In this document: one piece after another, positions 1-7,199 of the stretch | Layout: each line of letters begins with the position of its first letter | How positions within the stretch are numbered: the first letter of the stretch is position 1 | Made by a program: the position numbers and the translations under genes | Source of the DNA: DASQGA01 sp035535315 | GTDB taxonomy: Bacteria > Actinomycetota > Thermoleophilia > Gaiellales > Gaiellaceae | Assembly: GCA_035535315.1 (NCBI GenBank) | Contig: DATLQD010000033.1 | Location: 1 to 25,236, forward strand | Reading direction: 5' to 3' | Length of the DNA stretch: 25,236 nt | The notes under the pieces: generated by a model | What the model saw: only the letters and a program-made list of their open reading frames with translations | Told to the model about the DNA's origin: nothing | The model's database searches: none

Positions 1-1
1 G

Positions 2-1072
2 GCGGCGGGGGAGTACATGCGCGGCTACACCTCCATGATCCGGCGGGAGCCGATCGGCGTCGTGGGACAGATCGCGCCCTGGAACTACCCGTTGATGATG
101 GCAATCTGGAAGGTGGCGCCGGCGCTGGCGGCCGGAAACACCTGCGTCCTCAAGCCGGCGGAGCAGACCCCGCTCACGACGCTCATGTTCGCGCAGTACG
201 CGCGCGAGATCCTGCCGCCCGGTGTCCTCAACGTGATCACCGGCGACGGCGAGCCGGTCGGCGGCGGGATCGTGCGGCACCCGGGTGTTCGGATGGTCTC
301 CTTGACAGGTGACGTCGCGACGGGCAAGGAGGTCGTAAGAGCTGCGGCGGAGACGCTCAAGCGGGTTCACCTCGAGCTCGGTGGCAAGGCGCCGGTTCTC
401 GTCTTCGACGACGCGGATCCGGCCGCGGTGGCCGAGGGCGTGAAGGTCGCCGGGTTCTGGAACTCGGGCCAGGAATGCGCGGCCGCGTGCCGGATTGTGG
501 CCGGCCCCGGCGTCTACCACGCGCTGCTCGACCAGCTTGTGCCGGCCGTCGAGTCCCTCCGGGTCGGTGACCCGAGCGCGGACGACGAGATCGAGATGGG
601 CCCAGTGATCTCCGCCGAGCAGCAGGAGCGAGTGCTCGGTTTCCTCGAGCGAGCCGCAGGCCATGGCAAGGCCCGCGTTCTCACGGGCGGCGACTCGAAC
701 GGCGGTCGGGGCTTCTTCGTCACTCCGACGGTCGTTGTCGACGTCGAGCAGACTGACGAGATCGTCCAGCGGGAGGTCTTCGGCCCAGTCGTCACTGTGC
801 AGCGTTTCGAGGACGACGACCAGGCAATTGCTTGGGCGAACGACGTGGAGTACGGGCTGTCGGCCTCGGTCTGGACGCGCGATGTCGGCCGCGCGATGAA
901 CGCGGCGCGCAACCTCCAGTTCGGAACAGTCTGGATCAACGATCACTTGCCGCTCGTCTCGGAGATGCCGTGGAGCGGCTTCAAGCAGTCGGGCTCCGGC
1001 AGAGACATGTCCCTGTACGGGCTCGAGGATTACACGCAGATCAAGCACGTTATGGCGAAGATCGACCGCTAG
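2..1072 (+). CDS. NAD-dependent aldehyde dehydrogenase, gamma-aminobutyraldehyde (PatD) type; 5'-truncated
   Basis: This enzyme oxidises an aldehyde to a carboxylic acid with NAD(P)+; the best fit is 4-aminobutyraldehyde to GABA in putrescine breakdown. The reading frame is open to the window edge (AAGEY before Met at base 17), so roughly 120 N-terminal residues are missing compared with E. coli PatD (about 474 residues). Counting from that Met, the sequence shows the cofactor and substrate segment IAPWNYPLMM (19-28), LELGGKAP with the general base Glu120, and the catalytic Cys154 in NSGQECAAACR. It also shows EVFGPVV and the C-terminal SLYGLEDYTQIKHVM. TSMIRREPIGVV, MVSLTGDVATG, CAAACRI and MSLYGLEDYT resemble PatD more than generic betaine aldehyde dehydrogenases, from memory of that family. 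It lies 20 bases upstream of a polyamine-type binding protein and a copper amine oxidase, which would supply its substrate. The exact aldehyde is inferred. Confidence 0.92.
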   Translation, partial: AAGEYMRGYTSMIRREPIGVVGQIAPWNYPLMMAIWKVAPALAAGNTCVLKPAEQTPLTTLMFAQYAREILPPGVLNVITGDGEPVGGGIVRHPGVRMVSLTGDVATGKEVVRAAAETLKRVHLELGGKAPVLVFDDADPAAVAEGVKVAGFWNSGQECAAACRIVAGPGVYHALLDQLVPAVESLRVGDPSADDEIEMGPVISAEQQERVLGFLERAAGHGKARVLTGGDSNGGRGFFVTPTVVVDVEQTDEIVQREVFGPVVTVQRFEDDDQAIAWANDVEYGLSASVWTRDVGRAMNAARNLQFGTVWINDHLPLVSEMPWSGFKQSGSGRDMSLYGLEDYTQIKHVMAKIDR

Positions 1073-1092
1073 GCGGCTCCGGAGGTGGAGCG

Positions 1093-2229
1093 ATGACGGC
1101 AGAAGAGCACACGACGGCGCGAGCGCTGACCAGGCGGGAGCTCGTGAAGCTCGGGCTCGTCGCTGCGGGCACGGCCACGGCCGCCGGCTGTGGAGTCGGC
1201 GACACGCAAAGCGGGGAGTCGTCCGCAAAGACTTCGAGCCACCCACCGCTGGACAAGGAGCCTGGCGACCTCGAGGTCTTCGAGTGGGCGGGATTTGAGC
1301 TCCCGGCCTTCTACCGCCCGTATCTCAGGGAGTTCGAGAAGAAGCCGAAGTTCACGTTCCTCGAGCAGGACGACCAGGCGCTTGGCAAGTGCCTGGGCGG
1401 GTACCGACCCGACCTCTGCCACCCGGACATCCCATGGATTCCGGACTGGGTCAAGGGCGATCTGATCCAGCCGTTCGACACGTCGCTGATCACGAACTTC
1501 CAGAGCCTGAATCCGTCGCTCGTGAAAGCGGCGCAGTACCAGGGCGTCCAATACCACATACCGACCGACTGGGGCTTCGAGTCCCTGATGTATCGTCGCG
1601 ACAAGGTCGACATCTCGGAGGAGTCGTGGACGCTTCACTACGACCCGCGGTATGCCGGAAAGATCTCATGGTTCGACGACGCCGTGAACCTCGTGATCGC
1701 GGGCTACGTGAACGGCATCGATGACCCTTGGAACATGCCCGACGCCGAGCTCAACGACATGAAGTCGTTCCTGATCGAGAAGAAGAAGGTCGTCCGGCAC
1801 TTCTGGAGCTCCCAGACCAGCCTCGACCAGGACATCGCGAGCGGCAATATCTGGATCTCCTTCGCCTGGGCCGGCTCCTGGGTCAACGCGAGAAAGAAGA
1901 AGCTCGACGTCGTCTACATGAATCCGAAGGAGGGCCGCCTCTCGTGGACGGAGGGGTTCGTACTCCTCAAGGGGACGAAGAACTACCGGCACGCACACAA
2001 ATATGTCGACGCTTGGGCGAGCCCCGAGAGCGCCGTCTTCCTCGTCAACGAGTATGGCTACGGCCACACCAACACCAAGGTGGACCTCAAGAAGCTCGAC
2101 CCCGTGCTCGTGAAGGCATTCAACCTCGACGACCCGACCATCCTGGACGAGCCGAAGACACACCCGCGACGCTACCAAGCTCGGCGCCAGGAGTACCTCA
2201 AGGCATGGGACGAGGTGAAAGCCGCGTGA
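1093..2229 (+). CDS. Polyamine-type ABC transporter substrate-binding lipoprotein (PotD/PotF-like)
   Basis: Extracytoplasmic solute-binding protein of 378 residues, probably for putrescine, spermidine or a related amine. The ATG at 1093 is chosen because a strong ribosome-binding site, GGAGGTGGAG (1081-1090), precedes it and a complete export signal follows. The signal has twin arginines in TRRELVK (13-19), a hydrophobic stretch, and a lipobox TAAGC with Cys33, so it looks like a Tat-exported lipoprotein. The mature part has the periplasmic binding-protein layout, with LEVFEWAGF at the first strand, YHIPTDWGFESLMYRRD before the hinge, and GNIWISFAWAGSWVN and a WASPESAVFLVNEYGYGHTN stretch late. 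These resemble PotD/PotF family members. No permease or ATPase gene is in the window; they may lie upstream of base 1. Co-transcription with the flanking dehydrogenase and amine oxidase supports an amine ligand, but ligand identity is inferred. Confidence 0.85.
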   Translation: MTAEEHTTARALTRRELVKLGLVAAGTATAAGCGVGDTQSGESSAKTSSHPPLDKEPGDLEVFEWAGFELPAFYRPYLREFEKKPKFTFLEQDDQALGKCLGGYRPDLCHPDIPWIPDWVKGDLIQPFDTSLITNFQSLNPSLVKAAQYQGVQYHIPTDWGFESLMYRRDKVDISEESWTLHYDPRYAGKISWFDDAVNLVIAGYVNGIDDPWNMPDAELNDMKSFLIEKKKVVRHFWSSQTSLDQDIASGNIWISFAWAGSWVNARKKKLDVVYMNPKEGRLSWTEGFVLLKGTKNYRHAHKYVDAWASPESAVFLVNEYGYGHTNTKVDLKKLDPVLVKAFNLDDPTILDEPKTHPRRYQARRQEYLKAWDEVKAA

Positions 2230-2239
2230 TCGGGCTCCG

Positions 2240-4174
2240 GTGACGCTGCCCGAGGATCGCGTCGAGCGAGCACCGGAGGTCGCGAGTTCCACGCATCCCA
2301 CCGACCCCTTGACCGCCGCGGAGCTCGAGCAGGCCGTCCGCGCGCTCCGCTCGGCGCCCGACCTCACGGACCGGGCGCGCTTCGTTGAGATCTGCCTTCG
2401 CGAGCCGACGCGCGAAGAGGTTGTCGGATCCGACGAGACACCGCCTCCGCGCGAGGCGCTCGCGATCGTGCTCGATCCGGTCGCGGGTCACACGTATGAG
2501 GGTCTCGTGTCCCTGGCCGAAGGCCGGCTTCTCTCCTGGGAGTTCGTCCCGGACGTCCAGCCGGCGATTACGCCCGAGGAGTTCGCCGCGTGCGAGCGCG
2601 CAGTTCGCCGCGACGAGAGGATGCGCGCGGCCTTCGCCGAGCGGGGTGTCACGGATCCCGAGCTCGTCACCGTCGAGGCGTGGGGCATCGGAGCGTTCTC
2701 CGGGGACGGAGACGAGGGCAGGCGGCTCGCGTGGACCCCTTGCTGGGTTCGGGATCACCCCGACGGCAACCCATACGCCAGGCCGGTCGAAGGCCTCTAC
2801 GCGATCGTGGACCTGAACGCGATGGAGGTGGTCCGGATCGAGGACCACGGGTTCGTCCCGCTTCCGCCGACCTCCGGCGACTACCTGCCCGAAAAGGTGG
2901 GCGACCTCCGCCCCGATCTGCGTCCGCTCGAGATCGTCCAGTCCGAGGGGCCGAGCTTCGAGGTCGACGGCTGGGCGGTCACCTGGGAGCGCTGGACCTT
3001 TCGCATCGGTTTCACAGTCCGCGAGGGGCTCGTCCTCCACGATGTCGCCTACCAGGACCGCGGACGCCGTCGCTCCGTCATCCGCCGCGCCTCGTGCGTC
3101 GAGTTGCTCGTGCCCTACGGCGACCCGAGTCCGGGGAGCTACCGTAAGAACGCCTTCGACATCGGCGAGTATGGCCTCGGCCCGCTCACCAACTCACTGG
3201 AGCTCGGGTGCGACTGCCTCGGAGAGATCAGGTACTTCGACGTCGAGCTCTGTAATGACCAGGGCGAGCCCTACACGATCCGGAATGCGATCTGCTTGCA
3301 CGAGGAGGACGCCGGCCTGCTCTGGAAGCACTACGACGCGGGGAGCGACCACGCCGAGGTCCGCCGCTCACGCCGCCTCGTCGTCTCGTTCGTCGTGACC
3401 GCCGGAAACTACGACTACGCCCTGTACTGGTACCTCTACCAGGACGCGTCGATCGAGTTCGAGGTCAAGCTCACGGGGATCGTGCTCACGAACGCCTTGC
3501 CGGAGGGACAGCGCTCGCCCTTCGGCACGCTCGTCGCGCCCCAGCTCCTAGCTCCGAATCACCAGCACTTCCTATGCATGCGGCTCGACACTGAGATCGA
3601 CGGGCAGAGGAACAGCGTCTACGAGGTGCATACGGAGCGGACCCGGCGCGGGCCCGAGAATCCGCACGGAATCGCCTTCTCCGCGAGCGCATCGTTGCTC
3701 CGCCGCGAGGCCGACGCGCAACAGACCGTCGATCCCGCCTCGGCCCGCTACTGGAAGATCGTGAACCCCTCGGTCTCCAACGCGCTCGGCGACCCGGTCG
3801 GCTATCGGCTCGTCCCAGGCGCTAACGTCTCGCCATTCGCGCACCCCGACGCCTCGCTGCTCGAGCGGGCTGCGTTCCTCGGGAAACACCTGTGGGTGAC
3901 GCCGTTCGATCCGAAAGAGCGGTATCCAGCCGGCGACTACCCGAACCAGCACCGCGGAGGAGATGGGCTACCGCGCTGGACGGAAGCGAATCGATCGGTC
4001 GAGGACGAGGACATCGTCCTCTGGTACACGTTCGGAAGCCATCACATCCCGCGGCCGGAAGACTGGCCGGTGATGCCGGTCGAGCGGATCGGGTTCACAT
4101 TGAAGCCAGACGGGTTCTTCGACCGCAGCCCTGCCCTCGACGTGCCTCCAGCTCGCGCGCATTGTCACGATTGA
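2240..4174 (+). CDS. Copper-containing primary amine oxidase (topaquinone enzyme)
   Basis: This enzyme oxidises primary amines to aldehydes with release of NH3 and H2O2, using copper and a self-made topaquinone. Its 644 residues match the usual length of actinobacterial enzymes. The key residues are all visible: Tyr391 in GNYDYALYW is the topaquinone precursor, Asp307 in FDIGEYG is the catalytic base, His441 and His443 in NHQHF are two copper ligands, and His601/602 in GSHHIPRPEDWPVMP supplies the third. The spacing agrees with Arthrobacter phenylethylamine oxidase to within about ten residues. The GTG start at 2240 lies 10 bases after the preceding stop; no good Shine-Dalgarno is visible, which suggests translational coupling. 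There is no signal peptide, so it is probably cytoplasmic. Characterised bacterial relatives act on phenylethylamine, tyramine or histamine. The polyamine-type binding protein and PatD-like dehydrogenase next door suggest putrescine or another aliphatic amine; this is an inference. Confidence 0.95.
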   Translation: MTLPEDRVERAPEVASSTHPTDPLTAAELEQAVRALRSAPDLTDRARFVEICLREPTREEVVGSDETPPPREALAIVLDPVAGHTYEGLVSLAEGRLLSWEFVPDVQPAITPEEFAACERAVRRDERMRAAFAERGVTDPELVTVEAWGIGAFSGDGDEGRRLAWTPCWVRDHPDGNPYARPVEGLYAIVDLNAMEVVRIEDHGFVPLPPTSGDYLPEKVGDLRPDLRPLEIVQSEGPSFEVDGWAVTWERWTFRIGFTVREGLVLHDVAYQDRGRRRSVIRRASCVELLVPYGDPSPGSYRKNAFDIGEYGLGPLTNSLELGCDCLGEIRYFDVELCNDQGEPYTIRNAICLHEEDAGLLWKHYDAGSDHAEVRRSRRLVVSFVVTAGNYDYALYWYLYQDASIEFEVKLTGIVLTNALPEGQRSPFGTLVAPQLLAPNHQHFLCMRLDTEIDGQRNSVYEVHTERTRRGPENPHGIAFSASASLLRREADAQQTVDPASARYWKIVNPSVSNALGDPVGYRLVPGANVSPFAHPDASLLERAAFLGKHLWVTPFDPKERYPAGDYPNQHRGGDGLPRWTEANRSVEDEDIVLWYTFGSHHIPRPEDWPVMPVERIGFTLKPDGFFDRSPALDVPPARAHCHD

Positions 4175-4182
4175 GACCGCCC

Positions 4183-4198
4183 AGCCGGGTTCTCGGCT
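4183..4198 (+). terminator. Weak terminator-like hairpin after the amine oxidase
   Basis: Nine bases after the amine oxidase stop, AGCCG (4183-4187) and CGGCT (4194-4198) can pair around a 6-base loop, followed by TGTT. The stem has only five pairs and the T-run is short, so this is a tentative intrinsic terminator between the plus-strand amine cluster and the opposing tRNA gene. Confidence 0.3.
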
Positions 4199-4219
4199 TG
4201 TTGCAGGGAAATCTGGGGA

Positions 4220-4292
4220 TGGGCCGTGCAGGGATCGAACCTGCGACCTTGGGATTAAGAGTCCCCTGCTCTACCAGCTGAGCTAACGGCCC
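4220..4292 (-). tRNA. tRNA-Lys (anticodon CUU)
   Basis: Read on the minus strand, a 73-nt cloverleaf folds without mismatches in the acceptor stem: GGGCCGU pairs with ACGGCCC, followed by discriminator A. The D-arm contains UAGCUCAGCUGGUAGAGC. The anticodon arm is GGGGA-CUCUUAA-UCCCA, placing CUU at positions 34-36 and reading the lysine codon AAG. The T-arm GCAGG-UUCGAUC-CCUGC is canonical. No 3' CCA is encoded; the next bases read UCC. AAG is the preferred lysine codon at this GC content, so this would be the major lysine tRNA. It is the only tRNA gene seen in the window. Confidence 0.97.
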
Positions 4293-4303
4293 GAGGGCAG
4301 GGC

Positions 4304-4309
4304 ATTGTA
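4304..4309 (-). promoter_or_regulatory. Candidate -10 box for tRNA-Lys
   Basis: On the minus strand TACAAT (one mismatch to TATAAT) lies 11 bases before the mature 5' end of the tRNA, which would leave a short leader for RNase P. No convincing -35 hexamer is seen at 17-18 bases. The box sits inside a small inverted repeat, GGGCAT (4300-4305) with ATGCCC (4313-4318), whose role is unknown. Confidence 0.4.
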
Positions 4310-4448
4310 ACGATGCCCCTGGGGCCGGCTCAGGCGTCTGGAGACATACCACTGGACGTCGAGCGTCGTCTTGAGCCCGTATGCGGCCAGGGAGAAGCCT
4401 GCTCGAAGAAGGTGTCTAGTCATGGGGTGGTTAGTGTTCGCCGCCGCC

Positions 4449-5513
4449 ATGAAAATCCTTTCCGTCGTCGGAAACCGGCCGCAGTTCATCAAGTCGGCTC
4501 CCCTGTCCCTCGCACTTCGAAACAAGGTCGACGAGGTTGTCCTCCACACGGGTCAGCACTATGACCCTGAGCTCTCGCAGATCTTCTTCGACGAGCTTGA
4601 ACTGGGCGAGCCCGAATACCGGCTCGAGGTCGGATCGGGAACGCACGCGGAGCAGACGGGCCGGATGCTGCCCGGCATCGAGCAGGCGCTCCTGGCGGAG
4701 GTTCCCGACGCCGCCCTCGTGTACGGGGACACCAACTCGACGCTCGCGGGCGGGCTCGCGGCGGCCAAGCTGGGTGTCCCGGTGGCGCACGTGGAGGCCG
4801 GACTTCGCTCATTCGACCGATCGATGCCGGAGGAGCTGAACCGGATGCTGGTCGACGACCTCTCCACACTCCTCTTCTGCCCCAGCGACGCCGCAGTCGA
4901 GAATCTCCGCCGGGAGGGGATCATCGAGGGTGTCCGCCAGGTCGGCGACGTGATGATGGACGCGAACCTCCGGCTCACGCCGCTTGCACGCGACCGCTCG
5001 AACGCGCTCGCCGGGGCCGGTGTCGAGCCGGGTTCGTACCTCCTCCTCACGCTCCACCGGGAGGCCAACGTGGAGCCGGAGCCCCTGCGCTCGGTCGTCG
5101 CGGCGCTGGAGGACATCGACGAGCCCATCGTTTTCCCCGCCCATCCCCGGACCCGGACCGCCCTCGAGAAGGCCGGAGTCCTCCTGCCGGGGCCGGTACG
5201 CCTCCTACCCCCGGCCGGATACCTCGATTTCGCGGCACTCGCGTCCCAGGCCCGGCTCGTCCTCACGGACTCTGGCGGCGTCCAGAAAGAAGCGTACTGG
5301 TACAGCGTGCCCTGCATCACGCTCCGCACGTCGACGGAATGGGCCGAGACGGTCACGACCGGGTGGAACCGGCTCGTGGGGACCGAGACGGAGGCGATCG
5401 TCGCAGCCGTCGCGGGGGCTTCGGCACCCGGCGAGCACCCCCCGCTCTACGGCGACGGGCATGCGTCGGAGCGGATCGTCCAGGCCCTCCTCGATACGAT
5501 CTCCGGCCGATGA
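4449..5513 (+). CDS. UDP-N-acetylglucosamine 2-epimerase family, WbpI-like
   Basis: A non-hydrolysing epimerase that inverts C2 of a UDP-HexNAc-type sugar in the cytoplasm; 354 residues from ATG 4449. That start puts the conserved MKILSVVGNRPQFIK at the N terminus. The frame stays open upstream to ATG 4422 and ATG 4371, and an AGAAGGTG about 10 bases before 4422 leaves that start possible. Visible family signatures are RPQFIK (10-15), HTGQHYD, VYGDTNSTLAGG (91-102), HVEAGLRSFDR, MPEELNR, LTLHREANVE and DSGGVQKEAYW. The QFIK, VYGDTNSTLAG and RSFxRxMPEExNR forms resemble WbpI (UDP-GlcNAc3NAcA 2-epimerase) rather than WecB/MnaA, which has RPExIK and a QGDTT motif. The two genes downstream are also counterparts of that pathway, so UDP-ManNAc3NAcA or a related sugar is the likely product. 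It overlaps the next gene by ATGA. Confidence 0.88.
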   Translation: MKILSVVGNRPQFIKSAPLSLALRNKVDEVVLHTGQHYDPELSQIFFDELELGEPEYRLEVGSGTHAEQTGRMLPGIEQALLAEVPDAALVYGDTNSTLAGGLAAAKLGVPVAHVEAGLRSFDRSMPEELNRMLVDDLSTLLFCPSDAAVENLRREGIIEGVRQVGDVMMDANLRLTPLARDRSNALAGAGVEPGSYLLLTLHREANVEPEPLRSVVAALEDIDEPIVFPAHPRTRTALEKAGVLLPGPVRLLPPAGYLDFAALASQARLVLTDSGGVQKEAYWYSVPCITLRTSTEWAETVTTGWNRLVGTETEAIVAAVAGASAPGEHPPLYGDGHASERIVQALLDTISGR

Positions 5514-6505
5514 CCACCGACGACACCGTTCGAGTCGGCCTGGTCGGGCTCGGCTTCTGGGGGCCGAACCTCGCCCGGAACTTCGACGACCTCCCGGGAG
5601 CGACGCTCACCTGGCTGTGCGACAGCGACGAGGAGCACCGGACCGGAGTCGCGGAGCGGTTCCCGGGGGCCCGCACGACCGCCGACCTCGACGAGCTCCT
5701 GAATGACCCGGATCTCGAGGCAATCGTGCTCGCAACCCCGGTCGTCACCCACCATGCGCTGTCCAAGCGGGCGCTCGAGGCCGGGAAACACGTCTTCGTC
5801 GAGAAGCCGATGGCGCTCGAGGGTGAGGACGCCGAGGAGCTCGTGCGGCTCGCCGAGGAGCGCGACCTCGTGCTCATGCCGGGACATCTCCTGCTCTACC
5901 ACCCGGGCGTACGCAAGCTGAAGGAACTCGTGGACTCGGGAGAGCTTGGCCGCGTGCTGGTCGTCTACGGAAACCGGCAAAACCTCGGGCAGATACGCAA
6001 GGACGAGAACGCGCTTGGATCGCTCGGCGCCCATGATCTCTCGGTCATCCTGCACCTGGTCGGCGAGGAGCCGGTCGAGTGCCACGCGCACGGGGAGTCG
6101 CTCCTCGGCGAAGTGGAGGACGTCGTCTTCTGCTACCTCAAATTCCCGTCCGGGATCGTCGCGCATATGCACCTCTCGTGGCTCGACCCCCACAAGATGC
6201 GAAAGATGACCGTCGTCGGAGCCGCGAAGATGGCCGTCTTCGACGACATGGAGCTCGACCGGAAGGTCACTGTCTACGACAAGGCTGCGGAGCAGGCCAT
6301 GGGCACCTACGGCGAGTGGCAGACGCGAACGGGCGACATCTGGATCCCGAAGATTGCGAACGACGAGCCGCTTCGTCTCGAGTGCGAGCACTTCCTCGGA
6401 CTCGTTCGTGGCGAGGGAGACCGGTTCGAAGCCGCACGGGACGGCGTCGCGGTCGTGCGCGCGCTCACAGAGCTTCAGCGCTCGCTCGAGCGCGAACGCG
6501 TATGA
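5510..6505 (+). CDS. Gfo/Idh/MocA family NAD(P)-dependent sugar oxidoreductase, WbpB/WlbA-like
   Basis: 331-residue cytoplasmic oxidoreductase. The ATG at 5510 overlaps the preceding stop as ATGA, implying translational coupling. An N-terminal Rossmann fold is marked by VGLVGLGFWGPNLARNF (9-25), followed by ATPVVTHH (75-82) and the family signature EKPMA (98-102), where Lys99 is the usual catalytic lysine. LGAHDLSVILHL supplies the conserved His/Asp region of the C-terminal domain. The family includes WbpB/WlbA, which oxidises C3 of UDP-GlcNAcA before transamination; VRKLKELVDSGELGRV is typical of this branch. Lying between a WbpI-like epimerase and a hexapeptide acyltransferase makes that role likely. 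The partner 3-aminotransferase (WbpE-like) and UDP-GlcNAc 6-dehydrogenase (WbpA-like) are not in the window. Confidence 0.85.
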   Translation: MTTDDTVRVGLVGLGFWGPNLARNFDDLPGATLTWLCDSDEEHRTGVAERFPGARTTADLDELLNDPDLEAIVLATPVVTHHALSKRALEAGKHVFVEKPMALEGEDAEELVRLAEERDLVLMPGHLLLYHPGVRKLKELVDSGELGRVLVVYGNRQNLGQIRKDENALGSLGAHDLSVILHLVGEEPVECHAHGESLLGEVEDVVFCYLKFPSGIVAHMHLSWLDPHKMRKMTVVGAAKMAVFDDMELDRKVTVYDKAAEQAMGTYGEWQTRTGDIWIPKIANDEPLRLECEHFLGLVRGEGDRFEAARDGVAVVRALTELQRSLERERV

Positions 6506-6548
6506 GCGTCCCTTGCCTCCGACACGCGCCCAGGCCAAAGGGGGGCAT

Positions 6549-7199
6549 ATGAGCGAGATCGCCGGCACGGCGGTCGTTTCTCCCGACACCATCGTTGGAG
6601 CCGACGTGACGGTCGAGGACGCAGCGGTCGTGGGGAAGCACCCTTCTTTCGGCAAGCAGTCGACCGCGGCCCGGGCTCACCTTCCCCCGCTCCAGATCGG
6701 CGACGGCAGCTCGATCCTCGCGGGCGCGGTTGTCTTCGCGGGAACCACGCTCGGCCGAGGGGTGATCGTCGGCGACCAGGCATGCGTCCGGGAGCGCTGC
6801 TGGATTGGCGACGACGTCGTGATCGGGCGGGGCGCGTTCGTCGAGAACGACGTCACGATCGGATCGCGAACGCGAATTCAGGCAAACGCCTACGTGACCG
6901 CCTACTCGACGCTCGAGGAGGATGTCTTCATTGCGCCATGCGCGATCACGACGAACGACAACTTCATGGGGCGCACCGAGGAGCGGCACGCACTCAGGCG
7001 AGGCCCGACGATTCGCCGTGGGGCTCGCATCGGGGGCGGGGCCGTGCTGCTGCCGGGGATCGAGATCGGCGAGGAGGCCTTCGTCGGCGCCGGGGCGGTC
7101 GTGCTTCGAGACGTGCCCGCCCGGGCCGTCGTCGTAGGCAACCCTGCCCGGCAGATCCGGGAGGTCCTTCCGGAGGAGCTCCTGCCCCTTCCCGACTAG
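6549..7199 (+). CDS. Hexapeptide-repeat acyltransferase, WbpD-like N-acetyltransferase
   Basis: 216-residue trimeric left-handed beta-helix transferase, probably moving an acetyl group from acetyl-CoA onto the 3-amino group of a UDP-sugar. The ATG at 6549 has an AAAGGGGG ribosome-binding site four bases upstream (6538-6545). Hexapeptide turns of the [LIV]-G-x4 type run almost throughout, such as VGADVTVEDAAVVG, LGRGVIVGDQACVRERCWIG, IGGGAVLLPGIEIG and VGAGAVV, ending in the usual VVGNPARQIR. A loop TTNDNFMG (138-145) interrupts the helix where WbpD-type enzymes carry their TN motif. It is the third gene of the epimerase/oxidoreductase set, 43 bases downstream. Its TAG stop (7197-7199) overlaps the stop of the convergent protease gene within CTAG. 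Acceptor specificity is inferred from context only. Confidence 0.85.
   Translation: MSEIAGTAVVSPDTIVGADVTVEDAAVVGKHPSFGKQSTAARAHLPPLQIGDGSSILAGAVVFAGTTLGRGVIVGDQACVRERCWIGDDVVIGRGAFVENDVTIGSRTRIQANAYVTAYSTLEEDVFIAPCAITTNDNFMGRTEERHALRRGPTIRRGARIGGGAVLLPGIEIGEEAFVGAGAVVLRDVPARAVVVGNPARQIREVLPEELLPLPD

Noticed and set aside
832..1092. Upstream extension of the binding-protein frame to 832
   Set aside because: It overlaps the dehydrogenase coding end; ATG 1093 has a strong ribosome-binding site and begins a full Tat lipoprotein signal.
5447..6655. A 402-codon minus-strand frame opposite the oxidoreductase
   Set aside because: Shadow of GC-rich codon usage; the plus strand carries Rossmann and EKP motifs, the minus frame carries none.
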